Virus record (IMG/VR): IMGVR_UViG_3300042291_001110
Location: 1 to 22,601 of that record
Reading direction: 5' to 3' (one strand)
DNA from: a virus
Length of the DNA stretch: 22,601 bases
A program made the position numbers and the translations under genes. Positions 21,106 to 22,601 of the stretch are shown piece after piece (within the stretch, counting starts at the first letter, position 1; each line of letters starts with the position of its first letter). The notes below the pieces were generated by a model. That model had not been told where the DNA came from. It saw only the letters and a list, made by a program, of their open reading frames with translations, and ran no database searches.

Positions 21106-22599
21106 TTATAATCTATTTATTTTTTTCTGCAAATCTACTATCATAGAATTTTGTTCTTTGATAGCTTCAATAAGTAGTGGAATAAGTTTTTCATATCTTA
21201 CTGTCATATATATTGGATCAATTGGAGCAGCTGCAATAATTTCTGGTAATATTGCTTGTACTTGTTGAGCAGATACACCCACTTCTTTTTGTTTTATATA
21301 ACCAAAATCTATTGCAGTTTGATTAGGTTCAAAATAAAATCCATTAAGAGACAATACTTTATTTAGTGAATCTGGAATATTACCAAGATTATTTTTAAGA
21401 CGATCATCAGAAAAATATGCAGTAATATTACCTACAGCAGTAATGTCACCAGACACAGCCAATGAACCTGTTATTTTGGTGTTTCCATTCACATCCAACT
21501 TGGCATTGATTGGTGTACTTTTTCCAATTGCCACATTAGTATTATCATCATATATTACACCAGTTGATAGTGTTGATGTTCCAGTAAATCTTGCAACATA
21601 ATTTGCTGTGCCGCCGGATATGGTGCCAGCTCCGCTTGTGCCAGCACTACCAGATGTACCATTTCCACCCGGACTGCCCGCTGCGCCACTTGTACCACTG
21701 CTACCTGATGTGCCACTTGTACCAGCTGCGCCTGCGGCACCGCTTGTTCCACTTGAACCTCTGCTTCCGCTGCTGCCGCTTGTTCCGCTTGAACCGGTTG
21801 CACCCGCAGCACCGCTTGTGCCACTGCTACCGCTTGTTCCGCTTGAACCGGTTCCACCCGCAGCACCGCTGGTTCCACTTGAACCGTTGGCTCCGTTGGC
21901 ACCGCTTGTTCCACTTGAACCTCTGCTTCCGCTGCTGCCGCTTGTTCCGCTTGAACCGGTTGCACCCGCAGCACCGCTTGTGCCACTGCTACCGCTTGTT
22001 CCGCTTGAACCGTTTGCGCCAGTAGCACCGCTTGTTCCACTTGAACCGTTGGCTCCGTTGGCACCGCTTGTTCCACTTGAACCTCTGCTTCCGCTGCTGC
22101 CGCTTGTTCCGCTTGAACCGTTTGCGCCAGTAGCACCGCTGGTTCCACTTGAACCGTTGGCTCCGTTGGCACCATTGGCACCGCTGGTTCCGCTGCTGCC
22201 GTTTGCACCGTTGGCACCGTTGGCACCGTTGGCACCGCTTGTTCCGCTTGAACCGTTGGCTCCGTTGGCACCGCTTGTTCCACTTGAACCTCTGCTTCCG
22301 CTGCTGCCGCTTGTTCCGCTTGAACCGGTTGCACCCGCAGCACCGCTTGTGCCACTGCTACCGCTTGTTCCGCTTGAACCAGTTCCACCCGCAGCACCGC
22401 TGGTTCCACTTGAACCGTTGGCTCCGTTGGCACCGTTTGCACCGCTTGTTCCGCTTGAACCGTTTGCGCCAGTAGCACCGCTGGTTCCACTTGAACCGTT
22501 GGCTCCGTTGGCTCCGTTGGCACCGCTTGTTCCGCTTGAGCCCCTGCTTCCGCTGCTGCCACTGGTTCCACTTGAACCGTTTGCACCCGCAGCACCGCT
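21106..22599 (-). CDS. Collagen-like tail fibre with C-terminal S74 chaperone domain (5' end missing)
   Basis: The frame is open from the window edge to the TAA at 21106: 497 visible residues, with the start beyond the window. Residues encoded by ~22596-21627 are an unbroken Gly-X-Y run of over 100 triplets (GSSGTSGANG, GATGSSG and variants), with X/Y almost only Ser, Thr, Ala and Asn. A linker (ISGGTANYVARFTGTSTL) and short beta repeats (LDVNGNTKITGSLAVSGDI) lead to an intramolecular chaperone domain: FSDDRLKNN at ~21414-21391, GFYFEP, GVSAQQVQAILPEII, VRYEKLIPLLIEAIKEQ. This is the S74/endosialidase-type trimerisation domain, which normally cleaves itself before the Ser of SDDR. The protein should be a trimeric host-binding fibre. 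A GTG inside the frame (21534) is not a real start. Confidence 0.88.
   Translation of the reverse strand, partial: SGAAGANGSSGTSGSSGSRGSSGTSGANGANGANGSSGTSGATGANGSSGTSGANGANGANGSSGTSGAAGGTGSSGTSGSSGTSGAAGATGSSGTSGSSGSRGSSGTSGANGANGSSGTSGANGANGANGANGSSGTSGANGANGANGSSGTSGATGANGSSGTSGSSGSRGSSGTSGANGANGSSGTSGATGANGSSGTSGSSGTSGAAGATGSSGTSGSSGSRGSSGTSGANGANGSSGTSGAAGGTGSSGTSGSSGTSGAAGATGSSGTSGSSGSRGSSGTSGAAGAAGTSGTSGSSGTSGAAGSPGGNGTSGSAGTSGAGTISGGTANYVARFTGTSTLSTGVIYDDNTNVAIGKSTPINAKLDVNGNTKITGSLAVSGDITAVGNITAYFSDDRLKNNLGNIPDSLNKVLSLNGFYFEPNQTAIDFGYIKQKEVGVSAQQVQAILPEIIAAAPIDPIYMTVRYEKLIPLLIEAIKEQNSMIVDLQKKINRL
21627..22599 (-). repeat. Gly-X-Y (collagen-like) coding repeat
   Basis: Nine-base units in tandem encode Gly-X-Y without interruption, arranged in longer near-identical blocks of about 100-250 bases, such as those at ~21730-21860, 21900-22020 and 22270-22380. 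The blocks share almost the same DNA sequence, showing recent internal duplication or recombination. Proline is nearly absent (one seen, near 21672). Confidence 0.85.
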
Positions 22600-22601
22600 G
22601 G

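Noticed and set aside
21591-22475. Plus-strand ORFs rich in Arg, His, Leu and Cys across the repeat
   Set aside because: Antisense shadows of the collagen repeat, with no start signals or plausible composition.
21555-22595. Long minus-strand ORF with VQVEPAV/AEQAV repeats
   Set aside because: It is the shifted-frame reading of the Gly-X-Y coding repeat. The correct frame is continuous with the S74 domain.
21700-22601. Possible CRISPR-like or satellite repeat array
   Set aside because: The repeat has no spacers and is fully explained as codons of a Gly-X-Y protein.

Overview
The window looks like part of the late, virion-structure region of a contractile-tailed (myovirus, T4-like) phage, probably from an uncultured lineage. 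It carries a tail sheath, a tail tube, a tape measure, two gp26-type baseplate proteins and a block of tail-fibre or adhesin genes. The DNA is AT-rich and almost entirely coding, with no gene-free stretch over 300 bases. All core virion genes lie on the minus strand. A lipoprotein signal in a phage-encoded protein suggests a diderm (Gram-negative) host. Clear Shine-Dalgarno sequences are rare. No tRNA, CRISPR array, IS element or integrase was seen.

Layout, right to left (the direction of most transcription). The region opens inside a collagen-like tail fibre ending in an S74 chaperone domain (5' end outside the window). Three genes follow: a small WDE-repeat protein, an unknown protein and a glycine-rich adhesin-like protein. 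Next come a small zinc-binding protein, a short coiled-coil protein and an unusually long tail sheath (1003 aa) with a strong RBS and its own terminator. Between sheath and tube, which are adjacent in T4, sits a cargo island of about 4.6 kb. Its minus arm holds a Vsr-like homing endonuclease, a HAD phosphatase and a nucleotidyltransferase. Its plus arm holds a large endonuclease, a second HAD protein and a secreted EF-hand protein. The arms converge on one bidirectional terminator.

The tail tube follows, with its own RBS and terminator, and then a third endonuclease whose start codon abuts the tube terminator. A new promoter then precedes a tightly packed cluster (8517 to 5455). It has three proteins sharing an N-terminal MKKSEL-like helix and a lipoprotein with a long coiled coil and C-terminal membrane helices, a candidate unimolecular spanin. 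After a T4-type late promoter come two gp26-like baseplate paralogues, the tape measure and the start of another gene cut by the window edge.

The most interesting items are the endonuclease-bracketed cargo island, the candidate u-spanin, the recurring MKKSEL leader (also internal to one fused protein), the secreted EF-hand protein, the hairpin on an endonuclease start and two recurring AT-rich motifs upstream of minus-strand genes. All assignments come from reading the sequence; no database search was run.
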